DNA from: an uncultured Flavobacteriaceae bacterium
GTDB lineage: Bacteria; Bacteroidota; Bacteroidia; Flavobacteriales; Flavobacteriaceae
Assembly (NCBI GenBank): GCA_947487895.1
Contig: CANKYF010000016.1
Span: 1-64,000 of the forward strand
Reading direction: 5' to 3'
Length of the DNA: 64,000 nucleotides
Within the stretch, counting starts at the first letter, position 1. Each line of letters starts with the position of its first letter. A model generated the notes under the pieces. That model saw only the letters and a list, made by a program, of their open reading frames with translations. It was not told the origin of the DNA and ran no database searches. This document shows positions 43,211 through 52,603 of the stretch, piece by piece. Made by a program: the position numbers and the translations under genes.

Positions 43211-45010
43211 TTAATTATTGTTCCCATGATAATAATTATAAACCTTTTCAGCCCTAGAATTGCCAACAACCGCCTCTAATTCGTCTAACTTAGCATTGGC
43301 TACACGTTTGGCAGATTTAAAATGCTTTAATAACTCTACCACCGTTTTTTCTCCAATACCTGGTATGGTTTCTAACTCTGTATTCAACGCACTTTTACTA
43401 CGTTTATTTCTATGATGCTCAATACCAAAGCGGTGTGCCTCATTACGTAATTGCTGTATAATTTTTAAGGTTTCGCTTTTTTTATCTAAATATAAGGGAA
43501 TTGGATCATTTGGGTAATATAATTCTTCTAAACGTTTTGCTATCCCAATTATGGCTATCTTTCCTCTCAGTCCCAAAAGATCTAAACTTTTAAGCGCGGA
43601 TGATAATTGACCCTTCCCACCATCAATGACAATTAATTGTGGCAAAGGTTGCATCTCATCTAATAATCTTTTGTATCTACGGTGTACTACTTCTTCCATA
43701 GAAGCAAAATCATCAGGGCCTTCAACCGTTTTAATATTAAAATGACGATACTCTTTTTTACTTGGTTTTCCGTTTTTAAACACCACACAGGCAGCTACTG
43801 GGTTAGTTCCTTGAATATTAGAGTTATCAAAACATTCAATATGTCTAGGTTCTTCAGATAAACGTAGGTCAGCTTTCATTTGTGCCATAATTCTATTGGC
43901 ATGCCTATCGGGATCTACAATTTTATCTTGTTTAAAACGCTCCATTCTGTAGTATTTCGCATTGCGAAGTGATAAATCTAAAATGTGCTTTTTATCTCCT
44001 AGTTTAGGCACAGTCACTTTTATATTTTCGCCTAAATCAACTTCAAAAGGCACATAAATTTCTTTAGAGTTTGAATGAAAACGTTGTCTAATTTCGGTAA
44101 TTGCCAATTCAAGAAGTTCTTTATCAGATTCTTCTAACTTCTTTTTAATTTCTAAGGTATGAGATCTTATAATAGAACCGTAAGACAGTTGTAAAAAGTT
44201 TACATAACCATAAGTTTCATCACTCATAATAGAAAATACATCTACATTACTAATTTTAGGATTTACGATTGTAGAACGTGCTTGGTAGTTTTCTAAAACC
44301 TCAATCTTTTCTTTTATTTTTTGAGCTTCTTCAAACAACATATCTTTAGCCAATTGTTTCATTTGCTTTTTAAATTGTTGTAAAGAGTCTTTAAAATTAC
44401 CTTTTAGAATTTGCCTAATGGCTTTAATATTTTCGTTGTATTGTGTTTCTGTTTCATTGCCTTCGCAAGCTCCTTTACAATTTCCTAAATGGTATTCTAA
44501 ACAGACTTTGTATTTACCTGCTTGAATTTTTGCTTCAGCTAAATCGTAGTTACAAGTTCGCAAAGGATATAAACCTTTTATTAAATCTAATAATGTATGA
44601 ACGGTTTTTACACTTGTGTAAGGGCCAAAGTATTCACCGCCACCTTTAAAAACACGTCTTGTTGAAAATACTCTTGGAAACCGTTCTTTTTTAATGCAAA
44701 TCCAAGGGTAAGACTTATCATCTTTCAATAAAACATTATATCGTGGCTGATGTTTTTTAATAAGATTGTTCTCAAGCAAGAGTGCATCAGTTTCGGTTTC
44801 TACAACAATGTGCTTTATATTGGCAATTTTTTTAACCAAGACTCGTGTTTTCCCATACTCGTGGTTCTTGGTAAAATAAGAGCTTACTCGTTTCTTTAAA
44901 TTTTTAGCTTTTCCAACATAAATAATTGTTCCGTTTGTATCGAAATATTGATATACTCCAGGTGAGTTTGGTAAGGTTTTAAGCTGAATATCTAATGGTG
45001 TGTCACTCAT
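43211..45010 (-). CDS. uvrC: Excinuclease ABC subunit C
   Basis: A 599-residue nucleotide-excision-repair nuclease that makes the dual incision with UvrAB. The N-terminal GIY-YIG domain has SPGVYQYFDTNGTIIYVGKA. A UVR segment follows (QAKIQ... MKQLAKDMLFEEAQKIKEKI). The UvrC RNase-H-like domain shows CFDNSNIQGTNPVAA and LIVIDGGKGQLSSA, and the helix-hairpin-helix is IPGIGEKTVVELLKHF. I start at ATG 45010; the codon before it is GTG (45013). The -7 box ends 5 nt upstream, so the mRNA is probably leaderless. Confidence 0.95.
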   Translation of the reverse strand: MSDTPLDIQLKTLPNSPGVYQYFDTNGTIIYVGKAKNLKKRVSSYFTKNHEYGKTRVLVKKIANIKHIVVETETDALLLENNLIKKHQPRYNVLLKDDKSYPWICIKKERFPRVFSTRRVFKGGGEYFGPYTSVKTVHTLLDLIKGLYPLRTCNYDLAEAKIQAGKYKVCLEYHLGNCKGACEGNETETQYNENIKAIRQILKGNFKDSLQQFKKQMKQLAKDMLFEEAQKIKEKIEVLENYQARSTIVNPKISNVDVFSIMSDETYGYVNFLQLSYGSIIRSHTLEIKKKLEESDKELLELAITEIRQRFHSNSKEIYVPFEVDLGENIKVTVPKLGDKKHILDLSLRNAKYYRMERFKQDKIVDPDRHANRIMAQMKADLRLSEEPRHIECFDNSNIQGTNPVAACVVFKNGKPSKKEYRHFNIKTVEGPDDFASMEEVVHRRYKRLLDEMQPLPQLIVIDGGKGQLSSALKSLDLLGLRGKIAIIGIAKRLEELYYPNDPIPLYLDKKSETLKIIQQLRNEAHRFGIEHHRNKRSKSALNTELETIPGIGEKTVVELLKHFKSAKRVANAKLDELEAVVGNSRAEKVYNYYHGNNN

Positions 45011-45015
45011 CACTT

Positions 45016-45023
45016 CAAAGGTA
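45016..45023 (-). promoter_or_regulatory. -7 box of uvrC (leaderless)
   Basis: Minus strand TACCTTTG is the full consensus. Five nucleotides separate it from the uvrC ATG, so the transcript should start at or within the start codon region. Confidence 0.6.
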
Positions 45024-45110
45024 TATTAAAGTTTCAAGTATTTAAAGTTATAAATGTCTTAAGTTTATTATATTTATTTTCAAATATTTTTAAGATATAG
45101 TATAACCTAA

Positions 45111-45118
45111 TAACTTTG
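45111..45118 (+). promoter_or_regulatory. -7 box of rimK
   Basis: TAACTTTG matches TAnnTTTG and predicts a leader of about 30 nt before the ATG at 45154. It likely drives rimK, the M14 gene and the cyclo-ligase gene. Confidence 0.6.
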
Positions 45119-45153
45119 AGCACTAGTAGCTAAGTGCGCTTTTAGTAATTTAT

Positions 45154-46029
45154 ATGAACATAGTTATTCTTTCTAGAAATGCCAATCTTTATTCTACCGC
45201 AAGGTTAATAGAAGAAGGCGAGAAAAGAGGTCATGAAATAGAAGTTATAGACCCGTTAAAATGTGATCTCATTATTGAGAAAGAAAAACCCACTATTTAC
45301 TACCAAGATCGCTACCTTGATTATGTAGATGCTATAATTCCAAGAATTGGCGCATCAGTCACTTTTTTTGGTAGTGCAGTGGTTAGGCAATTTGAAATGA
45401 TGAATGTATTTACATCTGTTACTTCAGATGCTATAATTCGTTCTAGAGATAAATTACGAAGTTTTCAAAGGCTTTCAAAAGCAGGAATAGGAATGCCAAA
45501 AACAGTATTCACCAACTATTCTAGAGATATTGAAAAAGTACTATCTCATGTTGGAGGCACCCCTGTAATAATTAAACTACTAGAAGGCACTCAGGGTTTA
45601 GGTGTGGTTTTAGCAGAAACTAAAAATGCTGCAGAATCTGTTCTTGAAGCTTTTAATGGGTTACAAGCCCGCGCACTTATACAAGAATATATTGAAGAAG
45701 CTAAAGGTGCAGACCTAAGAGCTTTAGTAGTTGACGGACATGTAGTAGGGGCTATGAAGCGACAAGGCAAAGAGGGTGAGTTTCGTTCTAATTTACATAG
45801 AGGTGGTACTGCTAAAATTATAAAGCTTAGTGAAGCCGAAATAAAAGTAGCTATGAAAGCCGCAAGAGCATTAAAATTGCCTGTTTGTGGTGTTGATATG
45901 CTACAATCTAAAAGAGGGCCATTACTTTTAGAAGTTAATTCAACCCCTGGACTAGAAGGTATTGAAACAGCCACGGGAAAAAATATTGCAAAAAGTATTA
46001 TTACATACATTGAAAGAAACAGACGTTAA
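45154..46029 (+). CDS. rimK: RimK-type ATP-grasp ligase
   Basis: A 291-residue enzyme; E. coli RimK adds glutamates to the C-terminus of ribosomal protein S6 (300 residues there). The ATP-grasp features are in order: [38 protein letters not shown] (ATP lid), [20 protein letters not shown] and [24 protein letters not shown] (metal site). Cytosolic. The substrate in this group may be S6 or a different peptide. The following gene encodes a possible reverse-acting M14 enzyme. Confidence 0.9.
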   Translation: MNIVILSRNANLYSTARLIEEGEKRGHEIEVIDPLKCDLIIEKEKPTIYYQDRYLDYVDAIIPRIGASVTFFGSAVVRQFEMMNVFTSVTSDAIIRSRDKLRSFQRLSKAGIGMPKTVFTNYSRDIEKVLSHVGGTPVIIKLLEGTQGLGVVLAETKNAAESVLEAFNGLQARALIQEYIEEAKGADLRALVVDGHVVGAMKRQGKEGEFRSNLHRGGTAKIIKLSEAEIKVAMKAARALKLPVCGVDMLQSKRGPLLLEVNSTPGLEGIETATGKNIAKSIITYIERNRR

Positions 46030-46053
46030 GTCTAAAATTGATTGATTTGATTT

Positions 46054-47031
46054 ATGAGTACAGAAAAAAAGACTTTAACAATTCTTAATGAAACTATTGC
46101 TCCAGGCGAAAGCAAAGAGGTGAATTTTGATGTTGCTAACCTGCATACCTCAACGCCTGTAAATATTCCAGTAATAATTGAACGTTCTAAAAAAGAAGGG
46201 CCAACCATATTGTTTACAGCTGGCATTCATGGTGATGAAGTAAACGGTATTGAAATTGTACGCCAACTCATTGCTAAAGGTATTAATAAACCAAAACGTG
46301 GTACTATTATTTGTATGCCAGTTATTAATGTTTTTGGTTTCATAAATTTAAAACGAGAATTTCCTGATGGAAGAGATTTAAACCGTGTATTCCCTGGAAG
46401 CCAAAAAGGATCTTTAGCCAGTAGGGTTGCTTACAAACTTATAAATGATGTATTACCACATGTAGATTATATTTTAGATTTCCATACAGGTGGTTCTGGT
46501 AGATTTAACGCACCCCAAATTAGGGTTGCTGAAGGTGAAATAGAATTAAAACAGCTGGCAAAAATATTTGGAGCTCCTTTTGTATTGTACTCCAAAAATT
46601 TAAATAAATCTTTTAGAAACACATGCTATAAACTTAATAAACCTCTCTTACTTTTTGAAGGTGGAAAATCATTCAATATAGATGATGTAGTTACCAATTC
46701 TGGTGTAAATGGTGCAAAACGTATTTTGAAACATTTTGGTATGTTAAATTCCAACTTTAAGGCTTCATCACCAAAAAAGGACTGCGTATTCATTAAAGAA
46801 AGTAAATGGGTTAGAGCCAAATATTCTGGCATGTTTAAACCTACAATTTCGTTAAATTCTAAAGTTCAAAAAGGAGATCCATTAGGCAATATTACAGATC
46901 CATACGGTAAACTAAATTATTTTGTAAAATCACCAAATGCTGGTTATGTAATTAATGTTAATGAAGCCCCAATTGTATATCAAGGAGATGCTCTATTTCA
47001 TATTAGCACAAAATTAAATGACAAAAGCTGA
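46054..47031 (+). CDS. M14-type succinylglutamate desuccinylase/aspartoacylase family protein
   Basis: A 325-residue zinc hydrolase of the AstE/AspA group within the M14 fold; cytosolic. Zinc ligands are in AGIHGDEVNGIEI (His, Glu) and ILDFHTGG (His). PDGRDLNRVFPG is the substrate-binding motif. The C-terminal ~90 residues form a beta-rich tail (GDPLGNITDPYG; GYVINVNEAP). Next to rimK (24-bp gap) it may act on glutamylated products. It overlaps the next gene by 14 bp. Confidence 0.87.
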   Translation: MSTEKKTLTILNETIAPGESKEVNFDVANLHTSTPVNIPVIIERSKKEGPTILFTAGIHGDEVNGIEIVRQLIAKGINKPKRGTIICMPVINVFGFINLKREFPDGRDLNRVFPGSQKGSLASRVAYKLINDVLPHVDYILDFHTGGSGRFNAPQIRVAEGEIELKQLAKIFGAPFVLYSKNLNKSFRNTCYKLNKPLLLFEGGKSFNIDDVVTNSGVNGAKRILKHFGMLNSNFKASSPKKDCVFIKESKWVRAKYSGMFKPTISLNSKVQKGDPLGNITDPYGKLNYFVKSPNAGYVINVNEAPIVYQGDALFHISTKLNDKS

Positions 47032-47584
47032 ATTAAGAAAAAAATATAAAGCACTTCGAAAGAATTTATCTTTTGAAACTATAGAAGATTATAGTATCTC
47101 AATTGCAAATCAGCTTATAAAAATGCCTATTTGGGAGCATTCTTTTTATCATATTTTTCTATCTATTGAAGAACAAAAAGAGGTAAATACAGATTATATT
47201 TTGAGTATTCTTTCTGGTAAAGACAAAAATATTCTAGTTTCAAAAAGCAATTTTGAGACAAATACCATGACTCATTTTTTACTCACGGATAGCACAAAAA
47301 TCAAAAAGAATCATTACAACATTCCAGAACCAGTTGATGGTATTGAAATTACAGATGATAAAATAGATGTTGTTTTTATTCCTCTTTTAGCTTTTGATAA
47401 AAAAGGTAATAGAATTGGGTATGGCAAAGGGTTTTACGATCGTTTTTTAGCCAATTGTAAACCAGAAACTATTAAAATTGGATTATCGTTTTTTGAAGCC
47501 GAAGAAGAAATAAGCCACGTTTTAGAAAGCGATATTCAACTAGATTTTTGCGTGACGAACTACCAAATACACTCGTTCAAGTGA
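47018..47584 (+). CDS. 5-formyltetrahydrofolate cyclo-ligase
   Basis: A 188-residue enzyme that returns 5-formyl-THF to the folate pool as 5,10-methenyl-THF, using ATP. The family motif RIGYGKGFYDRFL lies at about residues 131-143, and the N-terminal KAELRKKYKALRKNLS helix is characteristic. Length is typical. It is last in the rimK operon and overlaps the M14 gene by 14 bp. Names fau/ygfA are used for relatives. Confidence 0.93.
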   Translation: MTKAELRKKYKALRKNLSFETIEDYSISIANQLIKMPIWEHSFYHIFLSIEEQKEVNTDYILSILSGKDKNILVSKSNFETNTMTHFLLTDSTKIKKNHYNIPEPVDGIEITDDKIDVVFIPLLAFDKKGNRIGYGKGFYDRFLANCKPETIKIGLSFFEAEEEISHVLESDIQLDFCVTNYQIHSFK

Positions 47585-47684
47585 TGTATTTTGTCGATTA
47601 AATGTAATTTTATTTGCAACTATCATTAAGTTTTTGTTAAGTTTACAGCAGTTACTCTCAAATCTCTCAATAACTTAAAGTAAA

Positions 47685-49136
47685 ATGCTATTATCTAAAG
47701 TACTCGACAAGAAGACAGTAGGCAATATTGATATTGACTATTGGAAATTAAAAGACAATGATGAAATCATTTGGTCTGAAGCTTTCCTTTCTAGACTTGG
47801 TTATTCCAACGTTAATGAAAAAATAGATTTAGATTTCTTTTTAAATAATCTAATACATAAAGAAGATTACAATCAATTCAAAAATAATTTTTTTGCTTTT
47901 GTTAGAAATGGCAACGATTTTAGGCAAAGTATACTTATTAAGTCTCAAAAGGGTAAGTACAAGGAATATGTTTGTAACACAAGAAATAATCTTTCACTAG
48001 AACTAGGTACTAATTCTAAATTTATTTTATTTAGTAAACGAAAGATAAAAACCAGTAAAAAAGTAAAAACCTACAAGTTTTACTTTAAAGAAACGTCTGA
48101 AATGACAAAAACTGGCAACTGGTATATTGACTTTTTAAAACAGAAAACTTATTGGGATCATCAAACTAGAAGAATTTTAGAATATCCTGAAGACTACATA
48201 CCTTCGCTTAAAAAAGCACTACAGTATTACCCAACAGAACACCATGAACTAGCCAGAAAAGCTTTTTTAAGATCTGCTTTAGATGGGAAGTCTTTCGACA
48301 TTGAAATTAAAATGCTCACCAAAAACAAAAGAGAATTTTGGGTAAGAGCCATGGGTAAACCTGTATTTAATAACAATCAAGAAATCATAGGATTAAGAGG
48401 TGTGTTTCAAGATATTGATGCTTCAAAAGCAAAAGAGTTAGACTTGCTTAGAACCTCAAATATTATAGCTTCTCAAAACAAAAGACTTTGCAATTTTGCC
48501 CATATAGTATCTCATAATTTAAGATCTCATGCAAGCAATTTAACATTAATTACAGAGCTTTTAAACTCATATAAAAACCCTGAAGATAAACTAGAACTTA
48601 TGAACAATTTCACTGATATTGCAAAAAGTTTAAATGATACAATTGAACACTTAAATGAAGTAGTTACCATACAAAACAGTATAAACAAAAGTAAGTCTTC
48701 GGTGAACTTCAATAATATGTTAAGTCAAGTTTTAATCTCTATTAGCCAAATAGTTGTTAATGAAAAAGCAAAAATAAATTGCGATTTCACGAGATTAGAA
48801 TCTATTGAATATATTCCTGCTTATTTAGAAAGCATCCTATTAAATTTAATCACCAATGCTATAAAATATAAACATCCAGATAGAGACCCTATAATAAACG
48901 TTACTAGTTATGTAGAAAATTCTAAACAAATTTTAGAAATATCAGATAACGGTTTAGGAATAGATTTGGAAAAATATGGTGAAAAGATTTTTGGAATGTA
49001 CAATACGTTCCATTACAATAAGGATGCCGTAGGCATAGGTCTTTTTATTACAAAAAACCAAATAGAAGCCTTACGTGGGGAAATTAAGGTAGAAAGTGAA
49101 GTAGATCAAGGAACAACTTTTAAAATATACTTCTAG
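47685..49136 (+). CDS. Soluble PAS-domain sensor histidine kinase
   Basis: A 483-residue kinase with no membrane segment. It has two PAS-like regions (about 20-125 and 140-255; the second shows GNWYIDFLKQKTYWDH and WVRAMGKPVFNNNQEIIGLRGVFQDI). The phospho-acceptor is His277 in IVSHNLRSHASN. The ATPase domain has N box LLNLITNAIKYKHP, G1 DNGLGID, and G2 GIGLFIT. It probably senses a cytosolic signal. The single-domain response regulator starts 1 bp after its stop, so they form a pair. Confidence 0.92.
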   Translation: MLLSKVLDKKTVGNIDIDYWKLKDNDEIIWSEAFLSRLGYSNVNEKIDLDFFLNNLIHKEDYNQFKNNFFAFVRNGNDFRQSILIKSQKGKYKEYVCNTRNNLSLELGTNSKFILFSKRKIKTSKKVKTYKFYFKETSEMTKTGNWYIDFLKQKTYWDHQTRRILEYPEDYIPSLKKALQYYPTEHHELARKAFLRSALDGKSFDIEIKMLTKNKREFWVRAMGKPVFNNNQEIIGLRGVFQDIDASKAKELDLLRTSNIIASQNKRLCNFAHIVSHNLRSHASNLTLITELLNSYKNPEDKLELMNNFTDIAKSLNDTIEHLNEVVTIQNSINKSKSSVNFNNMLSQVLISISQIVVNEKAKINCDFTRLESIEYIPAYLESILLNLITNAIKYKHPDRDPIINVTSYVENSKQILEISDNGLGIDLEKYGEKIFGMYNTFHYNKDAVGIGLFITKNQIEALRGEIKVESEVDQGTTFKIYF

Positions 49137-49137
49137 C

Positions 49138-49557
49138 ATGCAGCAAAAACCAACCAAAAAACTAGCCTGCATCATAGATGATGATTTAATTTATACGAAT
49201 TTAATTAAAAGAGTAATTGAAAATAATGAACTTTGTAGCGAACTTTTAATTTTTAATAATGGCAAACAAAGTATAGATTATTTTGAATCGTCTTTAGAAA
49301 GTCTAGATGCTAAAAGTATTCCAGAAATTATTTTCTTAGATTTAAACATGCCTATAATGGATGGCTGGGAGTTTTTAGAACGCTTTTCAAAAATTAAGAA
49401 TAAGTTTAAAAAGAAAATTTCTTTGTATGTGGTGAGTTCATCTATTAATCCAAGTGATATTAATAGAGCTAAATCATCACCAACAGTTCAAAATTATTTT
49501 ACAAAACCCTTAAATGTTAACAAGCTAGAACAAATTTTTTTGAGGAAGAGTGGTTGA
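49138..49557 (+). CDS. Single-domain response regulator
   Basis: A 139-residue receiver-only protein. The acidic pair is in CIIDDD, the phosphorylated aspartate is D68 in IIFLDLNMP, the Ser/Thr switch is in YVVSSS, and the lysine is in YFTKPL. No output domain exists, so it likely acts by binding a partner or in a phosphorelay. It is co-transcribed with the kinase at 47685. Confidence 0.92.
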   Translation: MQQKPTKKLACIIDDDLIYTNLIKRVIENNELCSELLIFNNGKQSIDYFESSLESLDAKSIPEIIFLDLNMPIMDGWEFLERFSKIKNKFKKKISLYVVSSSINPSDINRAKSSPTVQNYFTKPLNVNKLEQIFLRKSG

Positions 49558-49575
49558 TTCTATTTTAAAAATCTA

Positions 49576-51456
49576 TTACTCTTGGCAATTCTCGCAATAG
49601 GTGTTTTTTAAATACTCGTTTTCTAACAATTGAAATGTCACACCTCCTTTTTCTATGGCATTAAACAATTTACAGTAGCGAGCTTTATTAATATTAATAG
49701 CATTGAGCATTATTGTTCTATAGTTTGTTTGGTTTGTAAGCTCTTTGTTTATTAGAGTAAGGTTTAAATAATAAAATAATAAATTTTCATCTACATCAAT
49801 ACTTTTAGCTTTTTCCTCAAGTAAACCTACCGAATAATTGGTGTTTGCATAATAACTGAAAAACTGAGCTAGACTTAAATAATCATAATCAGATAAGGAG
49901 ACATTATTATAATTTTTGTTGATAAAAGAAACTGAAAGATCCTTTCCTTTAAAATCTCTTTGTCTCATAAAATTTTCAGATTTAATAATATGAAAATTAA
50001 TCATCATTCTAGAAATTAATGATGTATCAATGCCATAATTTTTTAAAGCACTAATTTCATTTTCAAGTTTAGTTTCATTTACTTGAATAGCTTTATAACG
50101 CCAGAGTATGATTTTTACAGCAGCTAAGTTATATTTCACCTCCCCACTATTTGGAACCAGTTTTTCTAGCTCTTGTAATTCTTTATAAACTACCAAACCT
50201 TGCCTGACACTTACCATAAATCTAATGGCAGAATTTTTATTGAAAATTTTAGCGAATTTTGCCTGTTTAGGTATATTCATTTTTCTAAGAATGCTTGGGG
50301 AGACTTCTTTACCTTTAACCTTCTCCAAAATGGAATTTTGAAGTTCATTAGCTTCTTGAAGCTTTTCTTTGCTAATTGCATCATTAAACTTATTAAGCAA
50401 TTCATTTGGAGTCATCCCAATATACTTATCTTTCTTCTCAAGACTTAATTCCACTAATGCCTTTCTATGATGTTTTAAAATTGGTTCAAGATCTCTGGAA
50501 ACAGTGCCTACGATTTTAGATTTTACTTCACTCTTACTCAAAGTGCTCATACTACTATACTTGGTTCCTTTGATATCATTAAAAAAATCCACCCAATTCT
50601 CAGAAGAACTTATTTCGGTTTTAATCGTTGGTTTTTGAAAAGTCTGCAATGCTTTAGCTATAGTATTGGCTCGTTGCTTTTGTAATTCTATATTACGCTT
50701 TAAACTTCCTTCTATAGAAGCATAAGCCTTAATTTTTATAGCCTTTATATTAAAATCTGTTAAATGTAATGAATCATACAAAGGAGCCATATCATCATGA
50801 GAGTACTCAGATTTATTTTTTTTAAATGGAATACTAAACTTTAATGTCTTATTCTTTAGTGTATAACCTTCATTAGAGTTTGGTTTTATTTCTTTTACAT
50901 CATAAGTTATCTCATCTAAATACATTCCCATATTTAACAAATCCCAAGAATAGGCTTCTAAATTATAGATAACTTGATATCTACACATGTTCTTATTACT
51001 TAAAAAAAGGATATTATATTCTAAATCAGAATTTAAAAGCCCATTTGGTATTTCACCTACTAAAACTCTAAATTGTTGTTCATTAATAGGTTTTAATCCA
51101 TTTCTTAACTTAACAGCATACACAGGCTCTAAAAGCACCCCTTTTATTTGTGATTTTTGGGCTTTCTCATTACAATCATATCTGTTTTTTCTAACAATAT
51201 CAATAGCAATACCGTCTCCATTATTTTTAAACAATGTATTAAACCATTGTTGATCGTTAATTTTAAAATAGATATTTGAATTTTCTCTCTCAACAGAAAA
51301 CCGAACTTCTTTTGGTTTTTGTCTAAAAATATTGGTGCATTGTTGACATATTTGATCTCTATTAGCTTTTGGAAATACTATATCAAAAGTATTTTGAGCA
51401 TTTAAATTGCTAAAACTAAGCAGAAGCAAAACTACGTGTAAAAACCTGAATTTCAT
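49576..51456 (-). CDS. Large exported protein with OmpA-like and helical-repeat regions
   Basis: A 626-residue exported protein with signal peptide ending LNAQ. A CxxC (CQQC) lies at about residue 38 and another (CENC) three residues from the C-terminus. The middle has an OmpA-like wall-binding stretch (IKIKAYASIEGSLKRN followed by LQKQRANTIAKALQ, about residues 240-270). The second half is helical and TPR-like (SGEVKYNLAAVKIILWRY; YDYLSLAQFFSYYA). I do not recognise the whole. It might be an envelope scaffold with paired cysteines at each end. It converges on the response regulator gene. Confidence 0.55.
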   Translation of the reverse strand: MKFRFLHVVLLLLSFSNLNAQNTFDIVFPKANRDQICQQCTNIFRQKPKEVRFSVERENSNIYFKINDQQWFNTLFKNNGDGIAIDIVRKNRYDCNEKAQKSQIKGVLLEPVYAVKLRNGLKPINEQQFRVLVGEIPNGLLNSDLEYNILFLSNKNMCRYQVIYNLEAYSWDLLNMGMYLDEITYDVKEIKPNSNEGYTLKNKTLKFSIPFKKNKSEYSHDDMAPLYDSLHLTDFNIKAIKIKAYASIEGSLKRNIELQKQRANTIAKALQTFQKPTIKTEISSSENWVDFFNDIKGTKYSSMSTLSKSEVKSKIVGTVSRDLEPILKHHRKALVELSLEKKDKYIGMTPNELLNKFNDAISKEKLQEANELQNSILEKVKGKEVSPSILRKMNIPKQAKFAKIFNKNSAIRFMVSVRQGLVVYKELQELEKLVPNSGEVKYNLAAVKIILWRYKAIQVNETKLENEISALKNYGIDTSLISRMMINFHIIKSENFMRQRDFKGKDLSVSFINKNYNNVSLSDYDYLSLAQFFSYYANTNYSVGLLEEKAKSIDVDENLLFYYLNLTLINKELTNQTNYRTIMLNAININKARYCKLFNAIEKGGVTFQLLENEYLKNTYCENCQE

Positions 51457-51529
51457 AGATATGGGATTTTCATGATTGATAACTTAAAGATAATCAAATC
51501 ATTTAAAGAAGAAAAGACTTACGCAGAAA

Positions 51530-52150
51530 CTAGTTTTTTGGGAACGCTTTTTTATTAAATACAATAAGCATTATAAAACCAGTACTAATTGCTACATCGG
51601 CAATATTAAAAACAGGTTCAAAAAAGGTAAAATATTGACCTCCTTTAAAAGGTACCCATTCTGGTAAACGACCACTCCACATAGGAAAATATAGCATATC
51701 TACTACTTTTCCGTGAAGCAAACTATCGTAACCTCCTTCTTGGGGTAAAAATGAGGCTACTTCTAACGCACTATCGTTAAAAAAGATACCATAAAAGACA
51801 GAATCTAAAATATTACCCAGAGCCCCTGCAAAAATTAAAGCAATGGCTAAAATTAAAACTCTAGGTCTATTGTTTTTAGTAACATTATATAGCCAGTAAC
51901 CAATACCATAAATAGCCACAATTCTAAAAAGAGTTAAAGCAACCTTAGCGGTTCTATCATCTATAAACGTTAAAAAGTCACTAATTTTTGTACCCCAAGC
52001 CATGCCATCGTTTTCAATAAAATATATTTGAAACCAATTGAAAATTTTTATACTCTCTTGAAGTTGAAAATGCGTTTTTACGTATACCTTACTTATTTGA
52101 TCTATAAGTAAAATAATAACAATAACGACAATAGATTTTTTTAACGACAT
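51530..52150 (-). CDS. lspA: Signal peptidase II
   Basis: A 206-residue inner-membrane aspartyl protease that removes lipoprotein signal peptides; apt in a window rich in lipoproteins. It has four helices. The catalytic aspartates are in GNILDSV and FNIADVAIS. It is longer than the ~160-residue enterobacterial protein because of an insert of about 40 residues between the two catalytic motifs, usual in Bacteroidota. It follows the dksA-like gene with a strong hairpin in the 69-bp gap. Confidence 0.95.
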   Translation of the reverse strand: MSLKKSIVVIVIILLIDQISKVYVKTHFQLQESIKIFNWFQIYFIENDGMAWGTKISDFLTFIDDRTAKVALTLFRIVAIYGIGYWLYNVTKNNRPRVLILAIALIFAGALGNILDSVFYGIFFNDSALEVASFLPQEGGYDSLLHGKVVDMLYFPMWSGRLPEWVPFKGGQYFTFFEPVFNIADVAISTGFIMLIVFNKKAFPKN

Positions 52151-52165
52151 GTAACCATACTAAAC

Positions 52166-52198
52166 AAAAACGTCTCGAAGTAATGACGAGACGTTTTT
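52166..52198. terminator. Perfect hairpin between dksA-like gene and lspA
   Basis: A 12-bp perfect stem (52166-52177 with 52187-52198) has a 9-nt loop and ends in T-runs on both strands. It would stop or reduce read-through from ileS and the dksA-like gene into lspA. No separate lspA promoter box was found. Confidence 0.8.
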
Positions 52199-52219
52199 AA
52201 ATTTTTATAAAAGAATAAA

Positions 52220-52600
52220 TTATTTCTGCATGTTTTTAGCCTCAATACTTAATGTAGCATGAGGTACTAGCTCTAAACGCTTTTTGTTAATTAACTTACC
52301 AGTAACTCTACAAACACCGTATGTTTTATTCTCAATTCTAATAAGTGCATTTTTCAAATCTCTAATAAACTTTTCTTGACGAATAGCTAATTGCGAATTA
52401 GATTCTTTACTCATTACCTCACTTCCTTCATCAAAAGCTTTAAAGGTTGGTGCTGTATCTTCTGTACCATTATTATGATCGTTCATATACGCACTTTTAA
52501 TAAGTTCTAAATCATGTTGAGCTTTATCTATTTTCTCTTGGATTAAAGCTCTAAATTCTTCTAATTCAGCATCTGAATATCTTGCACTTGTAGATCCCAT
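52220..52600 (-). CDS. DksA/TraR-family protein lacking zinc cysteines
   Basis: A 126-residue coiled-coil protein of the DksA/TraR family, which act on RNA polymerase through its secondary channel. The N-terminal half is a helical hairpin (DAELEEFRALIQEKIDKAQHDLELI; LRDLKNALIRIENKTYGVC). The C-terminal finger normally holds four cysteines; here only the first (GVC) remains, and the others are replaced (RVTGK, SIEAK). It is therefore a zinc-free form. It starts 3 bp after ileS and is in its operon. Confidence 0.87.
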   Translation of the reverse strand: MGSTSARYSDAELEEFRALIQEKIDKAQHDLELIKSAYMNDHNNGTEDTAPTFKAFDEGSEVMSKESNSQLAIRQEKFIRDLKNALIRIENKTYGVCRVTGKLINKKRLELVPHATLSIEAKNMQK

Positions 52601-52603
52601 ATT

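Noticed and set aside
45011-45013. GTG at 45013 as the uvrC start
   Set aside because: An ATG follows at once, and the promoter position makes the ATG the likely first codon.
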